Source: an uncultured Opitutaceae bacterium (lineage in GTDB: Bacteria > Verrucomicrobiota > Verrucomicrobiia > Opitutales > Opitutaceae). Taken from it: a stretch of 64,000 bases of DNA. The position numbers were made by a program, and so were the translations under genes. The stretch covers positions 1-64,000 of the forward strand of contig CAIWXW010000087.1 of NCBI GenBank assembly GCA_903916755.1, read 5' to 3'. Each line of letters begins with the position of its first letter. Within the stretch, counting starts at the first letter, position 1. The notes under the pieces are model-generated. The model had not been told where the DNA came from. It searched no databases and saw nothing but the letters and a program-made list of their open reading frames with translations. Positions 45,046 through 52,785 of the stretch are shown one piece after another.

Positions 45046-48000
45046 TTGACCCTTTACGTGCCAGAAAAGCCCCAAAGCGTCGTTTATGTCCGTCCCGATA
45101 CCATCGGCGATCTGGTCATATTCCTGCCAGCGCTCGCCCGGCTGCAGGCGGCATGGCCGAAGGCCCGCCACACGATCGTCGTGCGGCCCGGTTATGAGGA
45201 CCTGGCCCCCCTCTTCCCCGACGGTTTGGATTGGTTAGTCGCGCCCATCAATCCCTTCAGCCAGCGTCCCGCCCAATGCCGGGAGGAATTGGCCGGCCTG
45301 ACCGGAGCGCTGGAGAAGCTGCAGCCGGATTTGATCCTGGCATCGGCCTTCAATCGGACTTGGCTGGAGGCAGCGGTCGCAACTCACTTCCCCCAGGTTC
45401 GCAGCCTCGTGCTCGGGGCCGCCGGGGTCGATCCCATCTTCGCCACCGCGCTGCGGATCGATCTGGGCGTGGATGAGAAAAGCGCGTTCGGCGAGATCGT
45501 CCCGGTCAACGAGGGGGAACGGGACTGGGAAATCCAGCATCGGTTCGTCGACTATCTCCTTCAGGAAAAAGGTCCCCGGCCCCTGCCGGCAATCACCGTG
45601 CCCGACGCTGCCGCCAAGGCGGCCGACCAGATTCTCTTGGATAGGAAACTGCCCGCCCACGGCTGGGCCGCGGTCTTCGCCGGCGGTTTGGCCAATGTGC
45701 CGGTGAAGGCTTGGACGACCGAAGGCTTTGGCCGGGTGGTCGCCGACCTCCAGCAGAACCAGCAGCTGCCGGTATTGCTGCTCGGTCATATCAGCGAGGC
45801 GGCCATGATCGAAGGCGTCGCGGCCGCCGCCGTGAGCCAGGGGGCAACGCGCCCGGCCATCTGGCTGGGCCAAAAGGGCGAGCTGCCGGTCTTGGCCGGG
45901 CTCCTCCGCCAAGCGCGGCTCTACGTCGGCCATGACACGGGGGCGATGCATATCGCCGCCGCCGTCGACCGGCCCGTGGTGGGAATCTTCGGGGGCGGTC
46001 ACTGGCCCCGCTTTCGTCCGGCGGCGCGACAGGGGGTCTCTGTCGTCCAACCCCTCCCCTGTTTCAACTGCAATTGGGACTGCCATTTCAATGATGGGCC
46101 CTGCGTCAAGACGCTGACGCCGGCGGATGTAAACCAGGGCATCGCGGCCATCCTGTCCGCGGGCGACCACCCGCTGGACCGGATCGTCGAGGCGCGGAAT
46201 CTGCCGGAGGTCGCCCTGCGCCTGATTGCCGCGGAGGTCCCGCGCTACGCCGCTTTGCAGCGCGACCGGCTCGACCGGCAGCACAAGATCGAGGAGCTCA
46301 AGGGGGAAGCTGACATCAAGGACCGCGAGATCGGATCCCTGAAGCAGGAGACCGATTTCAAGGATGGCGAGATTGCGTCGCTCAAGCAGGAAACCGATAT
46401 CAAGGATCGGGAGATCGCCGCCCTGAAGGACGAAACCGACGTCAAGGACCGCGAAATCGAATCGCTCAAGCGGGAGACTGATTTCAAGGACGGCGAAATC
46501 GCCTCCCTCAAGCGGGAAACCGACGTCAAGGACCGCGAGATCGAGGGGCTGAAGGAAGAGACCGACGTAAAGGACGGCGAAATCGCCTCCCTCAAGCGGG
46601 AAACCGACGTCAAGGACCGCGAGATCGATGAGCTCAAGCGGACCTGCAACGAACGTGAAGCCCTGATCATGGAGCTGACCGGCCACATCACGAATTTCCA
46701 GAAGATCGTCGCCGACCTCAACGCCGCCCACGAACAGAAGGATCGCCGCATCGCGGGCCTCGAGGCCCAGCTGGCCGAAGTTAGCGCCGCCCGGGCGCGG
46801 GCGGAGGACACCCTCGCCAAACTGCCGCCGGACGCCGAGACCTGGGCCGGACATTTCGCCGCCAAGGATGTCCATATCGCCAACGTCGAGGCCCTGGTGG
46901 CGCACCATAAGCGTGAATCCACCGAAAAGGACCACTCCCTTTCGAACTACGCCGCCGGTTACGCCGGCCTTGAGCAGGCCAAGCACTATGGTCGGCTGCT
47001 GGCCGAGAAGGAGGCCGTCATCCAGATGCTGAATCGCGCCTGCGTTGAGCGCGAGGCGATCATCAACCAGCTCGTGGCCGAGGCCGCCGGCCCGGTCGGT
47101 CGCACCCGGAAGCTTTGGATCGGTGCCAGCGGGCATGTGCGCGAGAAATGGTGGCGCCCCTTCACCACCTGGGTCTTCCGCAAAGTCGTCGAGGACTATT
47201 GGATGAAGATTGGTGTGCTGCGGCACTATGAACCACGGCCGATTGTGTGGGACCCACGACTGCCGAAGAAGCCGAGCCTGCCGGTTGACCGACTCCCGCA
47301 GATCGGCATCGTCACGCCGAGCTTTGGCCAGCCGGCCTTCATCGAGAGCACCATGCTCAGCGTCCTCAACCAGGACTATCCCAAACTGCTCTATGTGGTG
47401 CAGGACGGCGCCGCCCGCGATGCCAGCGCCCAGATCATCGAGCGATATGCCAGCCGCCTGGCGCATTGGGAGTCCGCGCCCGACAAGGGCCAGGGCGACG
47501 CCATCCGCAAGGGTTTCGCCAGCATCGAGGCCTCGCTGCGCCCGGATGACGTGATGGCGTACCTGAATTCGGATGATTTTATCGCCCCGCGGGTACTGCG
47601 TTTTGTCGGTGAGTATTTCGCCACGCACCCGCAGGTCGACGTGATCTATGGTCACCGGATCATCATCGATGAAACGGACCAGGAGGTCGGGCGCTGGATC
47701 ATGCCCAGGCACGACCCGGCTGCGCTCGAATGGATCGACTATATCCCCCAGGAAACCCTGTTCTGGCGAAAGCGGGCCTGGGATGTTGCCGGCGGAATCG
47801 ATCCTCACTTCCACTTCGCCCTGGACTGGGACCTTTTGGCCCGATTCCAGCGTGCCGGCTGCCGGATGGTCCGGCTGCCCTACTTCCTGGGGTGCTTCAG
47901 GGTGCACCAGGGCCAGAAGACCCATCAGAACATCCACACCACCGGCGCGGAGGAAATGTCCCGCGTTCGCGCGCGCTTCAATCCGGGCCGCGAGGCGGAA

Positions 48001-48087
48001 TTTCCCACGATCGAGCGCTATGCCCGGAAGACCCGTTGGCAGGGGGCCGTGACGGCCCGGATGCTGGCCTTGGGCCTAAGATGGTAA
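45046..48087 (+). CDS. GT9 / coiled-coil / GT2 two-headed glycosyltransferase
   Basis: 1013 residues from TTG at 45046 (GTG at 45058 is possible). Residues 1 to about 375 are a GT9 heptosyltransferase-like domain: VYVRPDTIGDLVIFLPAL at the front, the sugar-nucleotide site GHDTGAMHIAAA near 296, and a CFNCNWDCHF Cys cluster. Residues about 400-690 are a long coiled coil that contains eight 14-residue units of the form ETDxKDxEIxxLK (421-532). Residues from about 752 are a GT2 domain (PQIGIVTPSFGQPAFIEST, YVVQDGA, LNSDDF, ETLFWRKRAWD). Two glycosyltransferases joined by a rod suggest two successive sugar additions by one cytoplasmic protein. It begins the 45046-57396 run. Confidence 0.9.
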   Translation: MTLYVPEKPQSVVYVRPDTIGDLVIFLPALARLQAAWPKARHTIVVRPGYEDLAPLFPDGLDWLVAPINPFSQRPAQCREELAGLTGALEKLQPDLILASAFNRTWLEAAVATHFPQVRSLVLGAAGVDPIFATALRIDLGVDEKSAFGEIVPVNEGERDWEIQHRFVDYLLQEKGPRPLPAITVPDAAAKAADQILLDRKLPAHGWAAVFAGGLANVPVKAWTTEGFGRVVADLQQNQQLPVLLLGHISEAAMIEGVAAAAVSQGATRPAIWLGQKGELPVLAGLLRQARLYVGHDTGAMHIAAAVDRPVVGIFGGGHWPRFRPAARQGVSVVQPLPCFNCNWDCHFNDGPCVKTLTPADVNQGIAAILSAGDHPLDRIVEARNLPEVALRLIAAEVPRYAALQRDRLDRQHKIEELKGEADIKDREIGSLKQETDFKDGEIASLKQETDIKDREIAALKDETDVKDREIESLKRETDFKDGEIASLKRETDVKDREIEGLKEETDVKDGEIASLKRETDVKDREIDELKRTCNEREALIMELTGHITNFQKIVADLNAAHEQKDRRIAGLEAQLAEVSAARARAEDTLAKLPPDAETWAGHFAAKDVHIANVEALVAHHKRESTEKDHSLSNYAAGYAGLEQAKHYGRLLAEKEAVIQMLNRACVEREAIINQLVAEAAGPVGRTRKLWIGASGHVREKWWRPFTTWVFRKVVEDYWMKIGVLRHYEPRPIVWDPRLPKKPSLPVDRLPQIGIVTPSFGQPAFIESTMLSVLNQDYPKLLYVVQDGAARDASAQIIERYASRLAHWESAPDKGQGDAIRKGFASIEASLRPDDVMAYLNSDDFIAPRVLRFVGEYFATHPQVDVIYGHRIIIDETDQEVGRWIMPRHDPAALEWIDYIPQETLFWRKRAWDVAGGIDPHFHFALDWDLLARFQRAGCRMVRLPYFLGCFRVHQGQKTHQNIHTTGAEEMSRVRARFNPGREAEFPTIERYARKTRWQGAVTARMLALGLRW
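46306..46641 (+). repeat. Eight tandem 42-bp units encoding a coiled-coil heptad pair
   Basis: Units of exactly 42 bases (14 residues, two heptads) starting at 46306 and ending at 46641, consensus ETDxKDxEIxxLKx with Arg or Gly after KD. The later units show near-identity with an 84-bp period: the stretch from 46491 recurs from 46575 almost unchanged. Recent slippage or unequal crossing over is likely, so unit number may vary between strains. Confidence 0.85.
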
Positions 48088-48135
48088 GACTTGTTTTTAT
48101 CCCCGGAATTCCGGAGGCTTAGCTTTTACCGCCGC

Positions 48136-51100
48136 ATGCGTGCCCTTCTCCTCGTCCTCGGTCTCACCCTCTACCTGACCATCATCGGCCAAGCGGTCAT
48201 CAATCTGATCCGGCCGCGGTTGGGAGTCCTGAGAAGCTGGTTTCTTTCGCCCACGGTCGGGCTGGTGACGCTGGTCCTGATCGTCACTCGGCTGAGCGTC
48301 TGGGGCATTCCCGTCCAAGCCTTTGGTGGCCGGCTATTTGTCGGCGCGTTGGTCGCGGCCGTCGCCATTCTGGCCTGGCGCCGTCCCGCCCTGCCCTGGA
48401 GGCAGCTGCTGCCATTCGTCGGAATTGCCGTGGTCTACGTGCTTTATGTGGGGTGGCCGGCCCTGCGCTTCGGGTTCAGCTGGATTTCCTACGGCAATGA
48501 CGACATGGCCAATTACGTCTTGGCCGCCGAGCGCTTCCTGCGCCATGGGTATTATGAGCTGCCGCTCCAGACCGACCTGGAGGGCCGCGACTACTCTCAG
48601 CATTACTGGTTCATGCACGCGCTGCAGCAGATCCGGCCGGGATCTGAGCTGACCATCGCATGGGTCGCCGCCATCACCGGCCTCCGCAGCCAGCAGGTGT
48701 TCATGCCCGTGATCCTGATGCTGAGCTTGGTGCAGCTGTTCGCCATGGCCGCGATGGCGCTTTTTCGCGGCCGCTACCGCCGGCTCACCCTGCTCGCCGT
48801 CTTCCTGCTGGCGACCAGCCCGCTCTTTGGCCTGGGGACCCTCTATCAGCTGATTGCCCAGGTCGGCGGCATGGCCATCGTCCTGGCCGCCATCGCCGTC
48901 CTGCTTTCGGTCGAACGCATGACCTGGCGGACCGTCGTCCTCGGCGGCACGCTTACGGCCGGGCTCGCGATTTTCTATCCCGAAGTCTCGCCGTTCCTCG
49001 CCCTCAGCATCCTCTTGTTCGGCCTTCGGCTGCGCTACAAGGACTCGGCCATATTCCGCCGTTACCTGATCTTCATCGGTTGCGTCGCCGTCCTTACGTT
49101 TGCCCTGATCGGGACCAACACCTACGAGTTCATCAATACGGTCGTGATGCAGTCCGTGGGGTCCGCGGGCCTCGGGGCTGTGACCGCGGTCAACGACCAA
49201 AGCGGAGGCTTGGTGCTCTTCCCGTGGACGCTCGTGCCCTCCTTTGTGCCGATGCTTTTCGGCCTGCATCCCTTTGGCGTCGTGGGCACCGATCCGTGGA
49301 TGTCGCTCGTGATTCTGGTGGGCTTTGGCTTTCTGGGCTACTTCGTGTGGCGGGTCTACCGGAACACCGCGGACGGCGTGCCGGCCGGATATCTGGGCGT
49401 GATCATGCTGCTCATGGATGGCTATTTCTTCATGAAGGGCGGCGACTTTCAGCTCTTCAAGCTGGCCATGTATACCCAGCCCGTGATCGCCATCTGCCTG
49501 GCGCAGGGGTTTGGGCGGTTCCTCTATTCCGGCCGACCCGCGCCCCGAAAATGGGCCAAGTGGGCCATCGCCGTCTTCTTCGCCATCACGATCTATCCCG
49601 AATTCTACTATACCTACGCGTCGCTTGGCACCTACGGCGGCGGCTTGACCGAAGTGGTTGAAGCCTCGCATCTCGGGACCCGGTTCACCCCGCCCAAGAA
49701 CCTCAATTATCAGGGTATCGAGAGCGACATCAATAACGTGGTGACCGCGAAGATGCTGGCGCTCAGCACCGAGGGCATTGACACACGCTTCCTGTCGCGC
49801 AGCTACATGGACAACATCGCGAACATCGCGGTGCTCAAGTTCCTGCGCACGCCCAATCCGGACCTGGGGCCGCAGGCCCGGATCATCGAGAAGCTCTCGC
49901 TCCTCCGGTTCCTTTTGCCGAAGGAAATCATGACCGGGGACGTGCCTGACTACCAGGTGATGACCATCCGGAAGCCGGACAACAACTGGACCGACACGAG
50001 CTCGCGCAACCTGGCCTACCAGGATCGCCTGCTGGTCGCGGTGCGCACCGATCTCGATCACTTTAACAAGGCCAACCCCGGCTCCGGCTGGACCGTCCAG
50101 CATATGTACCAGTACAAGCTCGAGAGCGAAGTGAAGGATCGCCTCGTCTTTGTCCATTCCGAGCTGAGCCCCCACTATTATTCATCGGCGCGGTTCAAGG
50201 CGGCGTTCTTTCAGCGCGAACCCGAGCCAGTCACGAAGGGCAAGGCCTACCTCGTGTATTTTCACGGCACCGGCCAGTACAACCTCTTCCATATCCTCCA
50301 CCCGTCGCCCAATCTCCGGGTGATGGTGGACTTCACCGTGACCGATCTGGGCACGGGCCGGTCCAAGTTGCCGCCGAAAGCAAAGGTGATTGGCGACGAG
50401 GACTATCCCATCCCCTTCGTCGGGCATGGCTCCGCTCGTGTCGTCACGTCGATCATTAAGCCAGAATACTTCGAGCAGGAGGCTTACATCACGCTGGATT
50501 TCGGCCAGATCCCCTACCCCATCAACAAGCCGAAGACCGGCCTGATGCGCCTCTATGGGGCCGGCTACAAGCTGGATGACCGCCGCCTGATCGGATTCAC
50601 CCGCGACATCTCGGTCCTCACCGACGCGCAGTACCAAGCCCTCCCGCGCCCGACCAAAATCAATGATTTCCCGGACGACCTGACCCGCTATCCCGGCCTC
50701 GAATACTCCGGCCTCTATGAGGACGGATGGATCGCCGACGACTCTTTTTTCAAGCTGGGCGCCTCTCATCCCGGACAAGTGCTGTATTTCAAGGGCTACA
50801 TCCCCGATGTCCCTCGGTACCGCGCCAAGGGGATCGACCTGACCATCTCGATCAATGCCAAGCCCACGGAGGTCGTCCATCTGACTCCGGGCGACTTCAT
50901 CCTGACGCGACTGATCAAGGATCCGGCCGCAATCACCTCGATCTCGATGCACTTCTCGGATTCCGAGGTGTTCGAGAACAGCGTGGATCGCCGGCCGGTT
51001 TCCGCCTACGTCCGCGAGATATCGATCGGCGATATTCCCGACCTCACGTCGTTCCGCCGCCTGGCCAATCAAAAGGGTGACAAGTTCGACCTTCAGGGCG

Positions 51101-51780
51101 TCGATGACGACGGCTGGATCGCCCAGACGGCCCGGTTCAAGGCTCCCACCTTCTCGGACTTCAAGGTGCTGAAAATCGACATGGAGATGCCCGGCTGGGC
51201 CCCCGTCGCCTCGAACACGCTCAAGGTCTCCCTCGACGGCCAGATCGTGCAAACCCTGGTTGTGCCGAAGGAGACCTATCAGAGCCTCTACCTGCCGCTG
51301 CCGCCCGGCACGGCCCGCACCATCCAGCTCGATTCCTCCGCGGTCTTTCCTCTTCCCGGGGAAAAGCGCTCCCGGTCCTTCCTGATCAAGAACATTTCCT
51401 TCGAGAACCTGAGCTCGACCGACCTGTTCCTGCGGGGCTGGCACCGCTCAGGCTACCTCTTTGCGCTGGATCACCCGGATAGCGACGGCTGGGTCGACCG
51501 GTCAGTGTCGTTTCGCTTTCCCGCCACCACCCGCTTCCATACCGCGATCATCGAGGTGATGCGCTTTCCCGCGCGCTCCGACCTTCCGCTCAGCGTCAGC
51601 GTGAACGGCGAGACCGCCCCATCGCGCACCCTGGGGCTCGACCGGACGGAACGGATTCAAGTGCCCCTTTCGGCCAGCGGCGAAACGGAGCTCAAGCTGA
51701 GCGCCCCGCGCAGCTTCCCGCTTTCGGAATCCGACCCGCGCGTCCGCTCCTTCCGCCTCGTCAATATCGATTTTCAGTAA
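48136..51780 (+). CDS. Polytopic membrane protein with three C-terminal DGW-type beta repeats
   Basis: 1214 residues from ATG at 48136; TTG at 48091 is also possible. About 12 helices fill residues 1-480; the loop after the early helices (ISYGNDDMANYVLAAERFLRHG) has paired Asp residues as in GT-C enzymes. The rest is soluble. The last 360 residues hold three units of 110-130 residues that each begin with DGWI or DGWV (about 862, 992 and 1118) and close with a strand like FLIKNISFEN or FRLVNIDFQ. These repeats differ from the DHWG domain. I recognise no named family. It sits between two glycosyltransferase genes on the same strand; an outer-face glycan enzyme is the likely role. Confidence 0.84.
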   Translation: MRALLLVLGLTLYLTIIGQAVINLIRPRLGVLRSWFLSPTVGLVTLVLIVTRLSVWGIPVQAFGGRLFVGALVAAVAILAWRRPALPWRQLLPFVGIAVVYVLYVGWPALRFGFSWISYGNDDMANYVLAAERFLRHGYYELPLQTDLEGRDYSQHYWFMHALQQIRPGSELTIAWVAAITGLRSQQVFMPVILMLSLVQLFAMAAMALFRGRYRRLTLLAVFLLATSPLFGLGTLYQLIAQVGGMAIVLAAIAVLLSVERMTWRTVVLGGTLTAGLAIFYPEVSPFLALSILLFGLRLRYKDSAIFRRYLIFIGCVAVLTFALIGTNTYEFINTVVMQSVGSAGLGAVTAVNDQSGGLVLFPWTLVPSFVPMLFGLHPFGVVGTDPWMSLVILVGFGFLGYFVWRVYRNTADGVPAGYLGVIMLLMDGYFFMKGGDFQLFKLAMYTQPVIAICLAQGFGRFLYSGRPAPRKWAKWAIAVFFAITIYPEFYYTYASLGTYGGGLTEVVEASHLGTRFTPPKNLNYQGIESDINNVVTAKMLALSTEGIDTRFLSRSYMDNIANIAVLKFLRTPNPDLGPQARIIEKLSLLRFLLPKEIMTGDVPDYQVMTIRKPDNNWTDTSSRNLAYQDRLLVAVRTDLDHFNKANPGSGWTVQHMYQYKLESEVKDRLVFVHSELSPHYYSSARFKAAFFQREPEPVTKGKAYLVYFHGTGQYNLFHILHPSPNLRVMVDFTVTDLGTGRSKLPPKAKVIGDEDYPIPFVGHGSARVVTSIIKPEYFEQEAYITLDFGQIPYPINKPKTGLMRLYGAGYKLDDRRLIGFTRDISVLTDAQYQALPRPTKINDFPDDLTRYPGLEYSGLYEDGWIADDSFFKLGASHPGQVLYFKGYIPDVPRYRAKGIDLTISINAKPTEVVHLTPGDFILTRLIKDPAAITSISMHFSDSEVFENSVDRRPVSAYVREISIGDIPDLTSFRRLANQKGDKFDLQGVDDDGWIAQTARFKAPTFSDFKVLKIDMEMPGWAPVASNTLKVSLDGQIVQTLVVPKETYQSLYLPLPPGTARTIQLDSSAVFPLPGEKRSRSFLIKNISFENLSSTDLFLRGWHRSGYLFALDHPDSDGWVDRSVSFRFPATTRFHTAIIEVMRFPARSDLPLSVSVNGETAPSRTLGLDRTERIQVPLSASGETELKLSAPRSFPLSESDPRVRSFRLVNIDFQ
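50703..51780 (+). repeat. Three tandem DGW-type beta units
   Basis: Units start near YEDGWIADDSFFKL, DDDGWIAQTARFKA and DSDGWVDRSVSFRF. Each has about 110-130 residues and ends in a hydrophobic strand before the next. They share the DGW turn and the closing strand but little else, so they are old duplicates, probably beta-sandwich domains on the outside of the cell membrane. Confidence 0.65.
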
Positions 51781-51784
51781 GGGC

Positions 51785-51809
51785 CAACCCCGGCCGCCCG
51801 GCGGGGTTG
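51785..51809 (+). terminator. Hairpin after the 48136 gene
   Basis: CAACCCCG (51785-51792) pairs with CGGGGTTG (51802-51809) across a 9-base GC-rich loop, 4 bases after the stop. There is no T-run, so termination may be partial. Its position also argues against starting the next gene at TTG 51814. Confidence 0.35.
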
Positions 51810-51855
51810 AGCGTTGACCCAGGCGGGGCGCCGCTTGAATCTGTGGTTCCTGTCC

Positions 51856-52785
51856 ATGCTGCTTAGCATCGTCGTCCCCGTCTACAAGGAAGAGAAGAAC
51901 ATCTCGGAGTTCCTTCAGCGCATCCGTCCGATCCTCAGCACGATCACGGAAGACTATGAGATCATCTTCTCGCTGGATCCCTCCCCTGACCGCACCGAGG
52001 ATGTCATCCTCGAGCAGCGGGCGGCGGACCGGCGCATCAAGCTGCTGAAGTTTTCCCGCCGCTTTGGCCAGCCCATGGCGACCCTGGCCGGGCTCGAGTA
52101 CTCCGGCGGCGACGCCGTTATCGTCATGGACGTGGACTTGCAGGATCCCCCGGAGCTTATCCTCGATCTGGTGGCCAAGTGGCGCGAGGGTTACGACGTC
52201 GTTCTCCCTCAGCGCCGCGCGCGCACGGGCGAGCCCTGGATCAAGAAACTCGTCGCGGGCACCGGCTATAAAGTGATCAACAAGATCGCCGATGTGAAGA
52301 TTCCGCCCAATACCGGGGACTTCCGCCTGATGACCCGCCGCGTCGTGGTGGAGGTGGTGAAACTGAAGGAGAGCCATGGCTTCCTGCGCGGCATGGTCGC
52401 AGTCGTCGGCTTCCGGCAGGCGATCATCCCCTTCGACCGCCCGGCCCGCTTTGCCGGCGAAACCAACTACAACCGCTTCCTCGGTTCCCTGCGCATCGGG
52501 TTCAACGGGATCTTCTGCTTCTCCACCTACGCCCTTACGCTCAGCACCATGTTCGGCTTCATCATCGCCGGCTGCTCGTTCCTGCTGATGGCGATCTACC
52601 TTTTCTATAAGCTGATGGGCTGGCCCATCCTCTGGGGCAATCCGACCCTCGTCATCCTCATCTCCTTCCTCGGTGGCATCCAGCTGATCAGCGTTGGCAT
52701 CCTCGGCGAATATATCGGCCGTATCTACGAGGAGGTGCGGTCTCGGCCGAAATTCATCGTGGATCGGGCCGAGGGCTTTCGGTGA
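51856..52785 (+). CDS. GtrB-like family 2 glycosyltransferase with two C-terminal helices
   Basis: 309 residues from ATG at 51856 (MLLSIVVPVYKEEKNI), where GT2 proteins normally begin; the TTG at 51814 adds an unlikely 14 residues and abuts a hairpin. VIVMDVDLQDPPELI carries the DxD metal motif, and FAGETNYNRF matches the RxxGxSKY-like acceptor motif of the family with a change. Two helices close the protein (STMFGFIIAGCSFLLMAIYL and LVILISFLGGIQLISVGILG). Such enzymes put a sugar on undecaprenyl phosphate on the inner face, and multi-pass enzymes then use it outside. The next gene starts with a 4-base overlap, so its membrane protein may be the user. Confidence 0.92.
   Translation: MLLSIVVPVYKEEKNISEFLQRIRPILSTITEDYEIIFSLDPSPDRTEDVILEQRAADRRIKLLKFSRRFGQPMATLAGLEYSGGDAVIVMDVDLQDPPELILDLVAKWREGYDVVLPQRRARTGEPWIKKLVAGTGYKVINKIADVKIPPNTGDFRLMTRRVVVEVVKLKESHGFLRGMVAVVGFRQAIIPFDRPARFAGETNYNRFLGSLRIGFNGIFCFSTYALTLSTMFGFIIAGCSFLLMAIYLFYKLMGWPILWGNPTLVILISFLGGIQLISVGILGEYIGRIYEEVRSRPKFIVDRAEGFR

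Noticed and set aside
46306-46641. Tandem 42-bp repeat as a CRISPR-like array
   Set aside because: Contiguous units without spacers, in frame inside a gene and encoding heptads; it is a coiled coil.
45235-47937. 900-residue open frame on the minus strand
   Set aside because: Antisense shadow of the GT9/coiled-coil/GT2 gene; high-GC third positions leave the opposite strand open. No family features.
48334-50175. 613-residue minus-strand frame
   Set aside because: Antisense to the 48136 membrane gene; rich in Gly, Asp, His and Arg with no motif.
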